A DNA stretch of 64,000 bases from UBA7803 sp041395905 (GCA_041395905.1 JAWKZP010000006.1:124001-188000); one strand, 5' to 3'; counted from the stretch's first letter, positions 1-8,492 are shown. Notes: generated by a model from the letters alone, not told the origin. Numbers and translations are program-made.

Positions 1-195
1 GCGGCGCCCGTGCCCCCGGCGCACCTGCTGCGTCTCCACTCAGCCGTCGCCACCGTTCCCACCACGCTGGATGCGATCGTTGCCGCAAGCGGCGCCAATG
101 GCGCTCACGCCATGGCCGGTCTGCTGGAGCTCGAGCTCGGCGGATTTGTCGAGCAGGTGCCGGGCGGGTATATTCGGCGCCCCCCGCCATCCTGA
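1..195 (+). CDS. dprA: DprA C-terminal end (partial, cut by window edge)
   Basis: The frame is open from base 1 and ends at 195, so only about the last 64 residues are present. They read as the small winged-helix domain that closes DprA/Smf proteins: a stretch resembling 'TTLDAIVAASG', then 'LLELELGGFVEQVPGG', the helix and wing of that domain. DprA loads RecA onto incoming single-stranded DNA during natural transformation. The Rossmann-like DNA-binding domain would lie upstream of the window. The assignment rests on a short domain only; another protein ending in the same winged helix is possible but less likely. Confidence 0.72.
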   Translation, partial: AAPVPPAHLLRLHSAVATVPTTLDAIVAASGANGAHAMAGLLELELGGFVEQVPGGYIRRPPPS

Positions 196-214
196 CTGCT
201 CCGGAGATTCGACT

Positions 215-715
215 ATGGGTTTCGTCGCCATCCTCATGGGCTCTGAATCCGACTGGCCGATCATGCAGAACGCGGCTGAAACGCTGGCCGGGCTCGGGCT
301 CGAGCACGAGGTGCGGATCACCTCCGCGCACCGGACCCCGCAAGCCACCATGAGCTACGTCGCCGACGCCGAGTCACGCGGCTGCGTCGCGTTTATCTGC
401 GGTGCAGGCATGGCGGCGCATCTGGCTGGCGCCGTGGCGGCGCACACCGTGCGCCCGGTGATCGGCGTGCCCATCGACAGCGGTCCTCTGTCCGGCTTCG
501 ACGCCCTGCTTTCCACCGTGCAGATGCCCGGAGGCATCCCGGTTGCGACGGTAGCCGTAGGTAAGGCGGGCGCTCGAAATGCCGCCTACCTGGCGGCGCA
601 GATAATCGCCGTCGGCGACCCGGCTCTCACCCAGCGCCTGCAGACCGACCGGGAAGAAAACCGCGCCAACGTGCAACGCCAGAACGAACGCCTGCAGGCC
701 GAGCTCGGCGGCTGA
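215..715 (+). CDS. purE: 5-(carboxyamino)imidazole ribonucleotide mutase PurE (class I)
   Basis: PurE converts N5-CAIR to CAIR in purine synthesis in the cytoplasm. The 166-residue product has the usual length and signatures: GSESDW at residues 9-14, SAHRTP at 37-42 with the catalytic histidine, and the CGAGMAAHLAG loop. I chose the ATG at 215 because GGAG lies ten bases upstream and the protein then starts exactly where the family starts; the frame is open further upstream without homology. It follows dprA by 19 bases and precedes aroE by 18, so the three are probably co-transcribed. The usual partner purK is not next to it. Confidence 0.95.
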   Translation: MGFVAILMGSESDWPIMQNAAETLAGLGLEHEVRITSAHRTPQATMSYVADAESRGCVAFICGAGMAAHLAGAVAAHTVRPVIGVPIDSGPLSGFDALLSTVQMPGGIPVATVAVGKAGARNAAYLAAQIIAVGDPALTQRLQTDREENRANVQRQNERLQAELGG

Positions 716-733
716 CCGGCTCGGGGCCGAGGC

Positions 734-1693
734 GTGGATCGTTACGCGGTCGTCGGCAATCCCGTGGCGCACTCGCTGTCGCCGCGCATCCATCAGCTGT
801 TTGCACAACAGCTCGGTCACGAGCTGCGCTACGAGCGCCTGCTGTCGCCGCTGGACGGGTTCGCCGCTACGGTCGAGGCGTTCTTTGCCGAGGGCGGCTG
901 CGGCGTCAACGTGACGGTGCCGTTCAAGGAACAGGCGGCCGCATGGGTTGACGAACTGGAGCCCGGTGCTGCTGCGGCGCGGGCTGTGAACACCATCGCG
1001 CCCGTGGCGGTCACGGCTGCTGCCCAGACTGTGGCGCCGACCTTGACGCCGACAGGAGACAGGGCACTCGCGCCGCGCCGGTTTCGCGGCTACAACACCG
1101 ACGGACCCGGGTTGGTGCGCGACCTGGAAGCCAATCACGCCGTTGCGCTCACCGGCGCCCGCGTGCTGTTGCTGGGTGCCGGCGGCGCGGCGCGCGGGGT
1201 CCTGCGGCCATTGCTCGAGCGCGCACCCGCCGCGCTGGTGATTGCCAATCGCACCCCGGAGCGCGCGCGTCATCTGGCAGCCGAAGTTTTGCAGGGGTCT
1301 CCCGCGCGCCATGGCGCTCAGGCGTCTTCTGCACGTGACAGCGTGCAGGCGTCTTCTGCGCCCGTCGTGCGCGCCACCGCGTTCGACGATCCGCACCTGG
1401 TAGCGGCGCCGGGCTTCGACGTGGTGATCAACGCCACCTCAGCCGGTCTTGCCGGTGAGGTGCCGGCACTGCCGGCCGCTGTGGTACGCGGCGCGTTCTG
1501 CTACGACATGGTCTACGGCGCGGCCACGCCGTTCTGCACCTGGAGCCTGGCTGCCGGGGCGCGCGCCGCCGTGGACGGCATCGGGATGCTGGTGGAGCAG
1601 GCGGCGCTGGCGTTCACAATCTGGCGCGGGGTGCGGCCTGACTCCCTGGCGGTGCTCGAGCGCCTGCGCGCCGAACGGAGCGCATCCGGATGA
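734..1693 (+). CDS. aroE: Shikimate 5-dehydrogenase AroE with low-complexity insertions
   Basis: AroE reduces 3-dehydroshikimate to shikimate with NADPH in aromatic amino acid synthesis. Visible features are the SLSP substrate motif (residues 14-17), the catalytic lysine in NVTVPFKE (K65), the catalytic aspartate in YNTDGPG (D123), the nucleotide-binding GAGGAARG loop (148-155) and NRT (172-174). At 319 residues it is longer than the usual 270-285. The extra length is an Ala/Thr/Pro-rich insert at about 88-115 and a second insert at about 189-212 carrying the duplicated peptide QASSA. The start is GTG at 734. Its end overlaps the next gene by 4 bases. Confidence 0.93.
   Translation: MDRYAVVGNPVAHSLSPRIHQLFAQQLGHELRYERLLSPLDGFAATVEAFFAEGGCGVNVTVPFKEQAAAWVDELEPGAAAARAVNTIAPVAVTAAAQTVAPTLTPTGDRALAPRRFRGYNTDGPGLVRDLEANHAVALTGARVLLLGAGGAARGVLRPLLERAPAALVIANRTPERARHLAAEVLQGSPARHGAQASSARDSVQASSAPVVRATAFDDPHLVAAPGFDVVINATSAGLAGEVPALPAAVVRGAFCYDMVYGAATPFCTWSLAAGARAAVDGIGMLVEQAALAFTIWRGVRPDSLAVLERLRAERSASG
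1319..1359 (+). repeat. Short direct repeat inside aroE
   Basis: The 14-base word CAGGCGTCTTCTGC occurs at 1319-1332 and again at 1346-1359, a period of 27 bases (nine codons). The flanking positions differ. It encodes the duplicated QASSA peptide in the second AroE insertion and looks like an in-frame tandem duplication in a surface loop. Confidence 0.85.
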
Positions 1694-1926
1694 GGCGGTT
1701 CATTGCCGGTGCCATCTGCCCGAACTGCCGTGCGCAGGACCGCATCGTGGTGGAGCAGGGCGCGGCAGGCGCGCAGCGTCGCTGTGTCAGCTGCGGCTAC
1801 GTGGATACGCTGGTGACCGCGCCGAGTGCCCCGACCAGCCGTCTCGAGCGTCCTCGCGCGGGTGCCGAAACCGAGCAGAAGCCGGTGCCGGTGCGACTGC
1901 TCGACCCCTCGAAGCCTGAGCGGTAG
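1690..1926 (+). CDS. YheV-like small zinc-ribbon protein (DUF2387)
   Basis: This 78-residue protein has two cysteine pairs, CPNC near residue 10 and CVSCG near residue 32, the spacing of a zinc ribbon. The opening 'MRRFIAGAICPNC' closely resembles the YheV family of gammaproteobacteria, whose function is unknown. The C-terminal half is Pro/Arg/Glu-rich and probably disordered. The ATG overlaps the aroE stop (ATGA), suggesting translational coupling. Identification by motif and context is fairly safe; no function is proposed. Confidence 0.82.
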   Translation: MRRFIAGAICPNCRAQDRIVVEQGAAGAQRRCVSCGYVDTLVTAPSAPTSRLERPRAGAETEQKPVPVRLLDPSKPER

Positions 1927-2286
1927 CCGAGGCGAACGCTCGTCAATCCGTACTTTTACGGGGTGTTCCTGGAGGCCATGCGGGCACAATCGACGGGCTC
2001 GTGAGGGGTTTCAGAGCGGTTTTGGCATTGCCAGGATAACGTGTTGAAAACTGAGTAGATTCGTTGTCCATAGTGCACTGCAACAGTTGTCATCCGGGTG
2101 CGCGCTGATATAATCGCGCGACACCAGGGCCGGCGCTCAGCCGCTCTGCTTAGGGGTTCAAGCAACAGGTATCTTGTTCTCGCGTAAAGCCCTGCCACAT
2201 GGGGCTGGTATGCGTGCGTCCTTTTGCCACACGGTCGAAGGGGCCGTGCTTCGTGTGCGGGAACCAATCTAGAAAACGCGTAAAAC
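1927..2286 (+). other. Intergenic region upstream of the oxidase locus
   Basis: About 360 bases without a convincing coding frame separate the zinc-ribbon gene from coxB. It is visibly richer in A+T than its surroundings and contains the promoter listed separately. The roughly 170-base leader between that promoter and coxB has no structure I can recognise as a known riboswitch. Confidence 0.6.
2087..2114 (+). promoter_or_regulatory. Probable sigma70 promoter of the cox operon
   Basis: TTGTCA at 2087-2092 and a perfect TATAAT at 2109-2114 are separated by 16 bases. This is the best sigma70-like promoter seen in the window, and it points at coxB with a leader of about 165 bases. No operator could be identified. 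Confidence 0.7.
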
Positions 2287-3453
2287 GTGCAAGCAGATCA
2301 AGGTGTAAAGGTGAAAAGAAGCTGGATTAAGGGATCCGCCCTGGCGGGACTGACGCTGCTGGCCGGCACCGCGACCGCGGAGGAGCTCAGCAAGTACAAC
2401 ATGCGGCCGGGGGTCACCGAGATCAGCCACTCGGTCTACGATCTGCACATGCTGCTGTTCTGGATCTGCGTCGCCATCGGCGTGGTGGTGTTCGGCGCGA
2501 TCTTCTGGTCGATCATTCACCATCGCAAATCCGCGGGTCATCAGGCGGCTCAGTTCCACGAGAGCACCAGGCTGGAAATCGGCTGGACCCTGATCCCCAC
2601 CCTGATCCTCATCACCATGGCCTACCCCGCCACCAAGACCCTGATCGCCATGTACGACACCGGCGGTGAGGACATGTCCATCGAGGTGCGCGGCTATCAG
2701 TGGAAGTGGCAGTACAAATACCTGGACGAGGACCTGAACGGCACGTTCGGTTTTTTCAGCTCCCTGGCCACGCCACAGGACGAGATTCATAACAAATCGG
2801 CGAAAGGTGAGCACTACCTGCTCGAGGTGGACAAGCCGCTGCGCATTCCCGCCAACCGCAAGGTGCGCTTTCTGCTGACCGCCGAGGACGTCATTCACTC
2901 CTGGTGGGTGCCGGACTTCGGCATGAAGCGTGATGCCATTCCCGGCATCATCAACGACATGTGGGCCATCGTGCCCGAGCCGGGCGTGTATCGCGGCCAG
3001 TGCACCGAGCTGTGCGGCAAAGACCATGGCTTCATGCCGGTGGTGGTCGAAGTTCTACCCGAGGCAGAGTTCGACGCCTGGTACGCAGAGCAGCTGCAGG
3101 CCGAGGAAGTCCGCAAGGAAGCGCTTTCGAAGACCTTCACCACGGATGAGCTCATGGCTCAGGGCGAGCAGGTGTACGGAACCTTCTGTGCCGCCTGCCA
3201 CCAGCCCAACGGTCAGGGCATGCCGCCGGTGTTCCCGGCGCTGGCCGGAAGCGCCATCGCCACCGGCCCGCTGGACGCGCACCTGGACATCGTCCTGAAC
3301 GGAAAGGCCGGCACCGCCATGCAGGCGTTCGGCAAGCAGCTCGACGCCGCGCAGATTGCCGCGGTGGTCTATTACGAGCGTCACTCCTGGGGCAACAACA
3401 CCGGCGATATCGTGCAGCCGAGCGATGTGATCGCGCACACGAGCGGTCAGTAA
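2287..3453 (+). CDS. coxB: Cytochrome c oxidase subunit II with fused cytochrome c domain
   Basis: Subunit II accepts electrons from cytochrome c through its CuA centre. The order seen is: cleavable signal peptide ending near 'TATAEE', two transmembrane segments (about 50-75 and 92-112), a periplasmic cupredoxin domain with HSWW and CTELCGKDHGFM (CuA ligands, from residue 239), and a C-terminal cytochrome c domain with CAACH at 301-305. This is the caa3-like arrangement common in Pseudomonas relatives. The start is GTG; 2287 gives the longest form, while a second GTG at 2311 sits right before the signal peptide and is equally plausible. coxA follows after 25 bases. Confidence 0.96.
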   Translation: MQADQGVKVKRSWIKGSALAGLTLLAGTATAEELSKYNMRPGVTEISHSVYDLHMLLFWICVAIGVVVFGAIFWSIIHHRKSAGHQAAQFHESTRLEIGWTLIPTLILITMAYPATKTLIAMYDTGGEDMSIEVRGYQWKWQYKYLDEDLNGTFGFFSSLATPQDEIHNKSAKGEHYLLEVDKPLRIPANRKVRFLLTAEDVIHSWWVPDFGMKRDAIPGIINDMWAIVPEPGVYRGQCTELCGKDHGFMPVVVEVLPEAEFDAWYAEQLQAEEVRKEALSKTFTTDELMAQGEQVYGTFCAACHQPNGQGMPPVFPALAGSAIATGPLDAHLDIVLNGKAGTAMQAFGKQLDAAQIAAVVYYERHSWGNNTGDIVQPSDVIAHTSGQ

Positions 3454-3478
3454 AAGGGACTGTGAGAGGTACTAAGCG

Positions 3479-5083
3479 ATGAGTGAAGTAGTAGTCAGCC
3501 ACCACGACGAACACCACGACCACGGTCCCGACAAAGGGCTGGCGCGCTGGCTGTTCACCACCAACCACAAGGACATCGGCACGCTGTACCTCTGGTTCAG
3601 CTTCACCATGTTCATGATCGGCGGTGTGATGGCGCTGATCATCCGCACCGAGCTGTTCCAGCCCGGGCTGCAGTTCGTCGATCCGGCGTTCTTCAACCAG
3701 ATGACGACCAATCACGGCCTGATCATGGTGTTCGGGGCGATCATGCCCGCCTTCGTCGGCCTTGCGAACTGGCTGGTGCCGATGATGGTCGGTGCCCCGG
3801 ACATGGCGCTGCCGCGCATGAACAACCTGTCCTTCTGGATCCTGCCGTTCGCGTTCGCCATGCTGATTTCCACCCTGTTCATGGAAGGTGGCGGCCCGAA
3901 CTTCGGCTGGACGTTCTACGCGCCGCTCTCCACGACCTACGCACCGGACACGGTGACCTTCTTCATCTTCGGCGTGCACATGATGGGCGCGTCTTCGATC
4001 ATGGGTTCGATCAACATCATCGCGACGATCCTGAACATGCGGGCGCCGGGCATGACCCTCATGAAGATGCCGCTGTTCGTCTGGACCTGGCTGATCACCG
4101 CCTACCTCCTGCTGGCAGTGATGCCCGTGCTGGCCGGCGCCGTGACCATGATGCTGTTCGACATCCACTTCGGCACCAGCTTCTTCAATGCCGCGGGTGG
4201 TGGCGACCCGGTGATGTTCCAGCACATCTTCTGGTTCTTCGGTCACCCCGAGGTCTACATCATGATCCTGCCGGCATTCGGCATCGTCTCGCAGATCATT
4301 CCGACGTTTGCCCGCAAGCCGCTGTTCGGCTACGACTCCATGGTGTACGCAACGGCCAGCATCGCGTTTCTGTCGTTCATCGTCTGGGCGCACCACATGT
4401 TCACGGTCGGCATGCCGCTGGCGGGGCAGCTGTTCTTCATGTACGCCACCATGCTGATCGCCGTGCCCACGGGGGTGAAGGTCTTCAACTGGGCCGCCAC
4501 CATGTGGCAGGGGTCCATGACCTTCGAAACGCCGATGCTGTTCGCGATCGCGTTCGTGGTGCTGTTCACCATCGGTGGCTTCTCCGGCCTGATGCTCGCC
4601 ATTACCCCGGCCGACTATCAGTACCACGACACCTACTTCGTCGTGGCGCACTTCCACTACGTGCTGGTACCGGGTGCTCTGTTCTCCATCATCGCCGCCG
4701 TCTATTACTGGCTGCCCAAGTGGTGCGGGCGCATGTATGACGAGTCCCTCGGCAAGCTGCACTTCTGGTTGTCGTTCATCGGCGTGAACGTCACGTTCTT
4801 CCCGCAGCATTTCTCCGGCCTGGCCGGCATGCCACGGCGCATTCCCGATTACGCGCTGCAATTCGCCGACTTCAACATGCTGTCGAGCATCGGGGCGTAC
4901 ATTTTCGGCTTCTCGCAGCTGATTTTCCTGTACCTGATCATCAAGACGATACGCAGCGGCGAGCCGGCGACCGATCGGGTCTGGGAAGGCGCGCACGGCC
5001 TGGAGTGGACGCTGCCGTCACCGGCGCCATATCACAGCTTTACGCATCCGCCGAAAGTGACGGATGCCGAAGCGCACTCATAG
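3479..5083 (+). CDS. coxA: Cytochrome c oxidase subunit I (aa3 type, A1 family)
   Basis: This is the catalytic subunit that reduces oxygen to water and pumps protons. The 534-residue, 12-helix protein carries the expected ligands: H79 (TNHG) and H393 for haem a, H391 for haem a3, and H256, H305 and H306 for CuB. GHPEVY (255-260) holds the crosslinked tyrosine and the D-channel glutamate; D108 and K334 mark the entries of the D and K proton channels. That makes it an A1-type oxidase. A His-rich N-terminus (residues 8-15) precedes the first helix. GAGAGG upstream supports the ATG. Confidence 0.98.
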   Translation: MSEVVVSHHDEHHDHGPDKGLARWLFTTNHKDIGTLYLWFSFTMFMIGGVMALIIRTELFQPGLQFVDPAFFNQMTTNHGLIMVFGAIMPAFVGLANWLVPMMVGAPDMALPRMNNLSFWILPFAFAMLISTLFMEGGGPNFGWTFYAPLSTTYAPDTVTFFIFGVHMMGASSIMGSINIIATILNMRAPGMTLMKMPLFVWTWLITAYLLLAVMPVLAGAVTMMLFDIHFGTSFFNAAGGGDPVMFQHIFWFFGHPEVYIMILPAFGIVSQIIPTFARKPLFGYDSMVYATASIAFLSFIVWAHHMFTVGMPLAGQLFFMYATMLIAVPTGVKVFNWAATMWQGSMTFETPMLFAIAFVVLFTIGGFSGLMLAITPADYQYHDTYFVVAHFHYVLVPGALFSIIAAVYYWLPKWCGRMYDESLGKLHFWLSFIGVNVTFFPQHFSGLAGMPRRIPDYALQFADFNMLSSIGAYIFGFSQLIFLYLIIKTIRSGEPATDRVWEGAHGLEWTLPSPAPYHSFTHPPKVTDAEAHS

Positions 5084-5092
5084 GACGGGACG

Positions 5093-5659
5093 ATGACGCA
5101 GCCCGCAAAACCGAAAATGGGCAAGACCGTCGCCAAGCTCTGCCTCATCGTGGTGGGCATGTTCGGCTTCGGCTTCGCCCTGGTGCCGCTGTACGACATG
5201 TTCTGCGAGGCCACCGGTCTCGGTGGCCGCACGGGCGGTCAGTACACGTATGACCCGGCCACCATGCAGCGCGACGCCAGCCGTCTGGTGAAGGTGAATT
5301 TCCTCACCAACACCAACGACGGCATGTCGTGGGATTTCTGGTCGGAAAAGGGCGGCGTGCGGGTGCACCCGGGCGAGGTCAAAGAGGTCAAGTTCTTCGT
5401 GCACAACCCCACCAAGCGACGCATGGTGGGCCAGGCCATTCCGTCCATCGTGCCGTACAGCGCGGCCGACTTTTTTCACAAGACGGAATGCTTCTGCTTC
5501 TCCAGCCAGGTGCTGGAGCCGGGCGAAACGCTGGAGATGCCCATGCGTTTCATCATAGATCCGGATCTGCCGAACAACGTGCCGACGATCTCGCTGAGCT
5601 ACTCGTTGTTCGACGTGACTGACATGGCTGCCGGCAAGGCAGCGACCGATCAGGGCTGA
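5093..5659 (+). CDS. ctaG: Cox11/CtaG copper chaperone for cytochrome oxidase
   Basis: The protein delivers copper to the CuB site of subunit I. It has one N-terminal membrane anchor (about 12-32), a conserved cysteine just after it (C38 in PLYDMFCEATG), and the copper-binding KTECFCF motif with C133 and C135 in an immunoglobulin-like periplasmic domain. At 188 residues it has the normal length. It starts 9 bases after the coxA stop and precedes coxC, the order found in Pseudomonas. Confidence 0.96.
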   Translation: MTQPAKPKMGKTVAKLCLIVVGMFGFGFALVPLYDMFCEATGLGGRTGGQYTYDPATMQRDASRLVKVNFLTNTNDGMSWDFWSEKGGVRVHPGEVKEVKFFVHNPTKRRMVGQAIPSIVPYSAADFFHKTECFCFSSQVLEPGETLEMPMRFIIDPDLPNNVPTISLSYSLFDVTDMAAGKAATDQG

Positions 5660-5730
5660 GGGATATAAGGAATCACGGTTTGCGCGCGTGATCGCGCCGG
5701 GCCGAAAAAAGGAGCGGAGAAAAACAGGTC

Positions 5731-6645
5731 ATGGCAAATCCATCTGACGAATCGGTCTATTACGTACCGCATAACGGCTGGTATCCCATCGCGATGGCGA
5801 TCGGGGCGATCTGCCTCATGGCCGGCCTCGGCATCTGGCTGAACGATCTGAAAGCCGGCGACGAACCCAGCCGGGTGCTCTTCTACATCGGCATCGCGAC
5901 GTTCGCGGTAGTGCTGTTCTTCTGGTTTGCCAAGGTCATCGACGAGAACCAGGCGGGGCTCGCCAACGCGCAGCTCAAGCGTTCCTACGTGTGGGGAATG
6001 GGCTGGTTCATTTTCTCGGAAGTGATGTTCTTCGCCGCATTCTTCGGTGCGTTGTTCTACGCCCGGGTGCTGGTGGTGCCGTGGCTCGGTGGCGAAGGTG
6101 CCAAGGGTCTGACGGGCGAGTACCTGTGGCCGGAGTTCAAGCCGGAATGGCCGGTGATGCAGAACCCGAACCCCGAGCTGTTCCGGGCGCCGCATGAGAG
6201 CATGGCCGCCCCTGGACTCACCAGCTGGATCTCCTACCTGCCGTTCTGGAACACGGTGATTCTGCTGTCGTCCAGCTTCACGGTGCACTTCGCCCACACG
6301 GCCATCAAGAATCAGCAACGCAGCGGGCTGATCATGTGGCTGGGTCTCACCGTGCTGCTAGGCATCAGCTTCCTGGTGCTGCAGGGCGAAGAGTACGTGC
6401 ACGCCTACAACGAGCTCGGTCTGACGCTGCACAGCGGCATCTACGGATCGACCTTTTTCATTCTCACGGGCTTCCACGGTTTCCACGTGACCATGGGTAC
6501 CCTGATTCTGATCGTGCAGCTGCTGCGTGCATTCAAAGGTCACTTTGCACCGGACGACTGCTTCGGCTTCGAGGCCGCTTCCTGGTACTGGCACTTCGTG
6601 GACGTGGTCTGGGTGTGCCTGTTCATCTTCGTCTACGTGCTGTGA
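5731..6645 (+). CDS. coxC: Cytochrome c oxidase subunit III
   Basis: Subunit III stabilises the oxidase core and its proton uptake. The 304-residue protein has the helix pattern and signatures of the family: an opening aromatic 'YYVPHNGWYPI', GFHGFHVTMG, and the closing ASWYWHFVDVVW before a last helix ending in FVYVL. A loop of about 60 residues between the third and fourth helices, containing several prolines, is typical of the gammaproteobacterial form. A purine-rich stretch with GGAG upstream supports the ATG. It is followed by the tandem hairpins described separately. Confidence 0.96.
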   Translation: MANPSDESVYYVPHNGWYPIAMAIGAICLMAGLGIWLNDLKAGDEPSRVLFYIGIATFAVVLFFWFAKVIDENQAGLANAQLKRSYVWGMGWFIFSEVMFFAAFFGALFYARVLVVPWLGGEGAKGLTGEYLWPEFKPEWPVMQNPNPELFRAPHESMAAPGLTSWISYLPFWNTVILLSSSFTVHFAHTAIKNQQRSGLIMWLGLTVLLGISFLVLQGEEYVHAYNELGLTLHSGIYGSTFFILTGFHGFHVTMGTLILIVQLLRAFKGHFAPDDCFGFEAASWYWHFVDVVWVCLFIFVYVL

Positions 6646-6650
6646 GACAG

Positions 6651-6700
6651 GCGTGCTGTAAGGCACGCGTGCTCTGAGGCACGCGTGCTCTGAGGCACGG
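6651..6700 (+). repeat. Three tandem 16-base palindromic units after coxC
   Basis: The unit GCGTGC-(6 nt)-GCACGC starts at 6651, 6667 and 6683, with neighbouring units sharing two bases. Loops are TGTAAG, TCTGAG and TCTGAG. Each unit can form a 6-bp stem; the last has one mismatch (GCACGG). They begin six bases after the coxC stop and have no T-run, so a classic intrinsic terminator is not seen. They could block 3'-to-5' RNA decay, slow transcription or bind a protein. Confidence 0.85.
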
Positions 6701-6872
6701 GGCGGATTAGCGCGCGGTCGAGTCCCTGGAGGGCTCTGACCGCGCGGGTCGCTGCGGGAATACCGAACCAACCGCATTTCGCCGGGTCATAGAACGAGCG
6801 GCGCGGTTTACAGGCGGCGCGCAGTTTGGTCGGAACGTCGGTGGCGACTCCGACACGGGCCGAACTCGGAGG

Positions 6873-7118
6873 TTACTCCTCCAGGATCGTGGTGGCGCGA
6901 TCGTGCCAGGGGGCGTTGGTGCCGAGGCGCAGCTCACCGGTGTAGAACCCGTAGCCAATCGTGAGCAGCAGCATCGCCGCGAGCGAGATTCGTACGCCCA
7001 GGGCGTACAGGGTGCGTTTGGAATCCGTGCGGTCGCTGTCTCGGAACAGGAATACCAGCCCGCTGAACAGGCTGATCACGACGCCGATCAACAACAGGAC
7101 GATGACTACTTTCAGCAC
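6873..7118 (-). CDS. DUF2909 twin-transmembrane protein
   Basis: This small protein (81 residues) has two hydrophobic helices, about 3-24 and 42-62, joined by a short charged loop (RDSDRTDSKRT). This matches the DUF2909 family, which sits at the same place and orientation in the cox locus of Pseudomonas (PA0109). Its role is unknown; position suggests oxidase assembly or stability. It points away from the SURF1 gene across about 100 bases, which must hold both promoters; I could not pick out clear boxes. Confidence 0.85.
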   Translation of the reverse strand: MLKVVIVLLLIGVVISLFSGLVFLFRDSDRTDSKRTLYALGVRISLAAMLLLTIGYGFYTGELRLGTNAPWHDRATTILEE

Positions 7119-7219
7119 GGTGCGGGCTCTGGTGCGAGGGCGCTAACTGTACCGCAATCGTCGGGCGCTTTCAGTTCCGACAATGGACGGTAGATGCAGG
7201 CACACCCGGTGAATGCCAG

Positions 7220-7930
7220 GTGAAACGATTGAACGGCTGGAACCCCGGGTGGCGGATGTCCGTCTTCGTGGCAGTCATGCTGCCGACGGTGATCGCTCTG
7301 GGCTTCTGGCAGCTGGATCGGGCAGCGGAAAAGCGCGGTTATCAGGCGCGCTATTTCGACAACGTGGGCATGCTGGCCGTCGTACCGGGCGATCCCGTGC
7401 CGGAACCCGCGTTCCAGCGCGTCAGACTGACCGGCACGTACGTTCCGTCGCAGTCGTTCCTGGTGGACAACCGCGTGCACGAGGGCGTACCCGGCTACTG
7501 GGTGGTGTCGCGATTCGATGCCGAAGACGGGCGCACCTGGCTGGTCAACCGGGGCTGGGTGGCGGCGCCCGCGACGCGGGAATCACTTCCGGCGGTGTCG
7601 GCGCCACCGGGAAAGGTTCGAATCGAAGGTCTGCTGTGGCCGGACATGGGGCTGCCGCCGCTCCTCGCCCAGGACCCGTGGGCAGACGGCTGGCCCAAGC
7701 GGGTGCAGCGCTTGAACGTCGCGCGCATGGCCGCGTACTTCGATGCCGCGCAGGCGGTGGAGGTTCGGCTCGAATCCGGGCAACCGGGCGCGCTGGTGGC
7801 CGCAGGCCTCGGCGTGGAGTTCACGCCCGAGCGGCATGTGGGCTACGCGGTGCAATGGTTCGCGCTGTCGGTGGTGCTGGCGATCGCCTTTGTCGTGTTT
7901 GGCTACAGAAAGCGGAGCAGGGATGACTGA
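7220..7930 (+). CDS. SURF1 family oxidase assembly protein
   Basis: SURF1 proteins help insert haem a into subunit I. The 236-residue product has the family design: an N-terminal helix (about 13-32) ending in GFWQLDRA, a periplasmic domain containing VNRGWV, and a C-terminal helix (about 207-229) preceded by HVGYAVQWF. The start is a GTG at 7220. The end overlaps the next gene by 8 bases, so the two are probably coupled. Confidence 0.93.
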   Translation: MKRLNGWNPGWRMSVFVAVMLPTVIALGFWQLDRAAEKRGYQARYFDNVGMLAVVPGDPVPEPAFQRVRLTGTYVPSQSFLVDNRVHEGVPGYWVVSRFDAEDGRTWLVNRGWVAAPATRESLPAVSAPPGKVRIEGLLWPDMGLPPLLAQDPWADGWPKRVQRLNVARMAAYFDAAQAVEVRLESGQPGALVAAGLGVEFTPERHVGYAVQWFALSVVLAIAFVVFGYRKRSRDD

Positions 7931-8492
7931 CGACATATCGGTGCGGCGTCGCAACCGCGTCCAGCTGATCATCATCGTGCTGATTGCGGCCGTATCGCTG
8001 GGCGGCTCGTATGCGCTGTTCTACATGAGCCGCGGCGGCGAACCGTGGGGCACCACGAATCGCGGCGAGTTCGTCAGCCCGCCACTCAGCCTTGCCGATC
8101 TCAACGTCCGTGACGGGTCCGGACAGCCCATGACCGAAGGCGAGACCTGGTGGCTCTGGGTCGTTGCCGGCGCCCCACAGCCGTCCGGGAGCGCCTGCGG
8201 CGCGGATTGCGCGCAGGCGGTATACATGGTGCGCCAGCTGCACGTGCTGCTGAACAAGGACGCCGATCGCGTGCAACGGGCACTCGTTACCCTCGATGGC
8301 GCCCCGGATCCTGCTCTGAGCGAGCAGTTTCCGAAGCTCAGGTACCTGGCTGCAGACACCGGTCGGCTGCGCCCGGGCATCTACATCGTCGATCCCATCG
8401 GCAACCTGGTGCTGCGCTACGAGTACGCGGCAGCCGGCAAGCCGGTACTGGAAGACCTGAAAAAACTTCTGAAGGTGTCGCAGATTGGCTAA
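7923..8492 (+). CDS. Membrane-anchored Sco-like protein of the cox locus (PA0111-like)
   Basis: The 189-residue protein has one N-terminal membrane helix (about 14-36) and a periplasmic domain. C92 and C96 (ACGADC) have the CxxxC spacing of Sco copper chaperones, and the following segments resemble a thioredoxin fold ending in 'PGIYIVDPIGNLVLRYEY'. The same gene lies between SURF1 and ctaA in Pseudomonas, without a proven function. I infer a redox or copper role in oxidase assembly. ATG at 7923 lies inside the SURF1 end. It is not the canonical SCO protein, which is a separate gene at 10444. Confidence 0.8.
   Translation: MTDDISVRRRNRVQLIIIVLIAAVSLGGSYALFYMSRGGEPWGTTNRGEFVSPPLSLADLNVRDGSGQPMTEGETWWLWVVAGAPQPSGSACGADCAQAVYMVRQLHVLLNKDADRVQRALVTLDGAPDPALSEQFPKLRYLAADTGRLRPGIYIVDPIGNLVLRYEYAAAGKPVLEDLKKLLKVSQIG

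Noticed and set aside
374..1396. 340-codon minus-strand frame across purE and aroE
   Set aside because: Antisense shadow of two well-supported genes; Arg/Gly-rich with no family match.
3152..4996. 614-codon open frame on the minus strand opposite coxA
   Set aside because: It is the antisense shadow of coxA and coxB, rich in His, Arg, Glu and Gln, with no family resemblance. Long antisense frames are normal at this GC content.
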